A DNA stretch of 64,000 nucleotides from Halisarca cf. caerulea (lineage: Eukaryota; Porifera; Demospongiae; Chondrillida; Halisarcidae). How positions within the stretch are numbered: position 1 is the first letter of the stretch; each line of letters opens with the position of its first letter. The notes beneath the pieces are model-generated. The model had not been told where the DNA came from, searched no databases, and saw nothing but the letters and a program-made list of their open reading frames with translations. Of this stretch, positions 62,746-64,000 are shown piece after piece. Both the position numbers and the translations under genes were made by a program. The DNA lies in assembly GCA_963170055.1 (NCBI GenBank), contig CAUJGJ010000010.1, positions 1-64,000 of the forward strand. Reading direction: 5' to 3'.

Positions 62746-64000
62746 GGATATGCTGGTGCTAATACCAATATTTGGCACTAGCACCACGCACATTCCCAGT
62801 GGACACACATGAAGTTTCTATAGTGTTGTGGGCGTATTTGTGTAGTGTTGGATATGCTGGTGCTAATACCAATATTTGGCACTAGCACCACGCACATTCC
62901 CAGTGGACACACATGAAGTTTCTGAAGTGCTGTGGGCGTATTTGTGTAGTGTTGGATATGCTGGATCTAATACCAATGTTTGGCACTAGCACCACGCACA
63001 ATTTCCCATTGGACACACATGAAGTTTATTAACTACAGTGGGCGTATTTGTGTAGTGTTGGATATGCTGGTGCTAATACCAATATTTGGCACTAGCACCA
63101 CGCACATTCCCAGTGGACACACATGAAGTTTCTTAACTACTGTGAGCGTATTTATGTAATGTTGGATATGCTGGATCTAATACCAATATTTGGCACTAGC
63201 ACCACGCACATTCCCATTGGACACACATGAAGTTTACTAACTACAGTGGGCGTATTTGTGTAGTGTTGGATATGCTGGTGCTAATACCAATATTTGGCAC
63301 TAGCACCACGCACATTCCCAGTGGACACACAAGAAGTTTCTGAAGTGTTGTGGGCGTATTTGTGTAGTGTTGGATATGCTGGTGCTAATACCAATATTTG
63401 GCACTAGCACCACGCACATTCCCAGTGGACACACATGACCTTTCTGAAGTGCTGTGGGCGTATTTGTGTAGTGTTGGATATGCTGGTGCTAATACCAATA
63501 TTTGGCACTAGCACCACGACAATTCCCAGTGGACACACATGAAGTTTCTTAACTACAGTGGGCGTATTTGTGTAGTGTTGGATATGCTGGTGCTAATACC
63601 AATATTTGGCACTAGCACCACGCACATTCCCAGTGGACACACATGAAGTTTCTGAAGTGTTGTGGGCGTATTTGTGTAGTGTTGGATATGCTGGTGGTAA
63701 TACCAATATTTGGCACTAGCACCACGCACATTCCCAGTTGACACACATGAAGTTTCTTAACTACTGTGAGCGTATTTGTGTAATGTTGGATATGCTGGAT
63801 CTAATACCAATATTTGGCACTAGCACCACGCACATTCCCATTGGACACACATGAAGTTTATTAACTACAGTGGGCGTATTTGTGTAGTGTTGGATATGCT
63901 GGTGCTAATACCAATATTTGGCACTAGCACCACGCATATTCCCAGAGGACACACATGAAGTTTCTTAACTACTGTGGGCGTATTTGTGTACTGTTGGATA
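62746..64000 (+). repeat. Right-end satellite block, matching 13.0-14.0 kb
   Basis: From about 63.1 kb the sequence matches 13.2 kb onward at a constant +49911 bp, including GTGAGCGTATTTATGTAATG (63143) and the AGTTGACACACATGAAG tail (63736 and 13825). A private 2-bp insertion (CACAATTTCCCATTGG, near 62996-63008) is the only length gain of two I found. The array leaves the window inside a monomer, 49 bases after its start at 63952. Confidence 0.85.

Larger units (their letters stand above)
1..64000 (+). repeat. Satellite DNA array, about 104-bp monomer, about 615 copies
   Basis: The whole window is a head-to-tail array of one monomer with no inversion seen. Each monomer can be phased on the motif CACATGAAG (or CACATGACC, CACATTGTG), which recurs every 104 bases. 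It continues through GGCGTATTTGTGTAG, GGATATGCTGGTGCTA, ACCAATATTTGGCAC and TAGCACCACGCACATTCCC. The start at position 1 and the last start at 63952 are separated by 615 periods minus 9 bases, and the indels I located sum to exactly -9. Composition of the first monomer is about 46% GC. Neighbouring monomers differ at several sites, while monomers one higher-order unit apart can be nearly identical. This HOR architecture is known for centromeric and heterochromatic satellites in eukaryotes. The chromosomal location is inferred, and both array ends lie outside the window. Confidence 0.98.

Noticed and set aside
1221..63744. Numerous open reading frames of 60-119 codons on both strands, with repeated peptides such as MCPLGMCVVLVPNIGIS and MCNVGYACSNT.
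   Set aside because: They are all readings of the same 104-bp monomer. Because 104 is not divisible by 3 each frame passes through three phases over 312 bp and stops occur at fixed monomer sites. The peptides simply cycle the monomer, carry no domain, and open or close with single substitutions. I call no CDS.
1..64000. CRISPR array (regularly spaced direct repeats).
   Set aside because: The repeat is contiguous over 104 bp with no unique spacers; variation is scattered point changes shared among copies. No cas gene is present.
1..64000. CENP-B box or alpha-satellite identity.
   Set aside because: The monomer is 104 bp, not 171 bp, and I find no NTTCGNNNNANNCGGGN-like motif on either strand. 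Rare TTCG occurrences (about 7739, 26562, 41221) lack the CGGG part.
1..64000. tRNA or Pol III A/B boxes suggesting a SINE-derived satellite.
   Set aside because: I find no GGTTCGANNCC-like B box and no poly(A) or terminal target-site duplication.

Overview
The window is one uninterrupted satellite DNA array with no gene that I can support. All 64 kb is a head-to-tail tandem repeat of a monomer of about 104 bp, all in the same orientation. Counting monomer starts and every length change I found gives 615 complete monomers plus a 49-bp partial one at the right edge. No transposon, tRNA, rRNA, CRISPR array or unique spacer interrupts it. The array runs off both ends. This organisation points to a eukaryotic heterochromatic locus such as a centromere, pericentromere or subtelomere. 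I do not recognise the monomer, so I name neither species nor satellite family. It is not 171-bp alpha satellite, and I see no CENP-B box.

The monomer is about 46% GC and has two unlike halves: monomer positions 11-60 are G/T-rich and the rest is A/C-rich on the same strand. Positions 45-95 form a long imperfect inverted repeat with an 8-bp perfect core. Most variants that define subfamilies lie in the first 40 bases, while the dyad half changes less.

The array is a patchwork of higher-order repeats (HORs), larger units made of several distinguishable monomers. From left to right: 1-5720, a 26/30-monomer unit in two copies; 5721-8455, a mosaic shared with 24.4-27.05 kb; 8456-13000, a 24-monomer unit and a rearranged second copy; 13.0-17.63 kb, a family with 5-monomer and 14-monomer units; 17.6-21.4 kb, 8- and 22-monomer units; 21.4-25.6 kb, a 19-monomer unit; 25.6-27.05 kb, the partner of the 5.7-8.2 kb mosaic; 27.05-34.9 kb, a ladder of 23-25-monomer units; 33134-44050 and 44050-53199, a macro-duplication of 105 and 88 monomers; 53.2-54.7 kb, a return to the 27-34 kb family; 54.7-58.5 kb, an 8-monomer unit; 58.5-64 kb, a return to the 13-17 kb family.

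No genes work together here. What the sequence records is how the array evolved. Copies differ by whole numbers of monomers, several junctions lie inside in-register hybrid monomers, and rare 1-2-bp indels act as markers showing which blocks are copies of which. That is the known signature of unequal exchange and gene conversion in satellite DNA. The short open reading frames are by-products of a 104-bp period.
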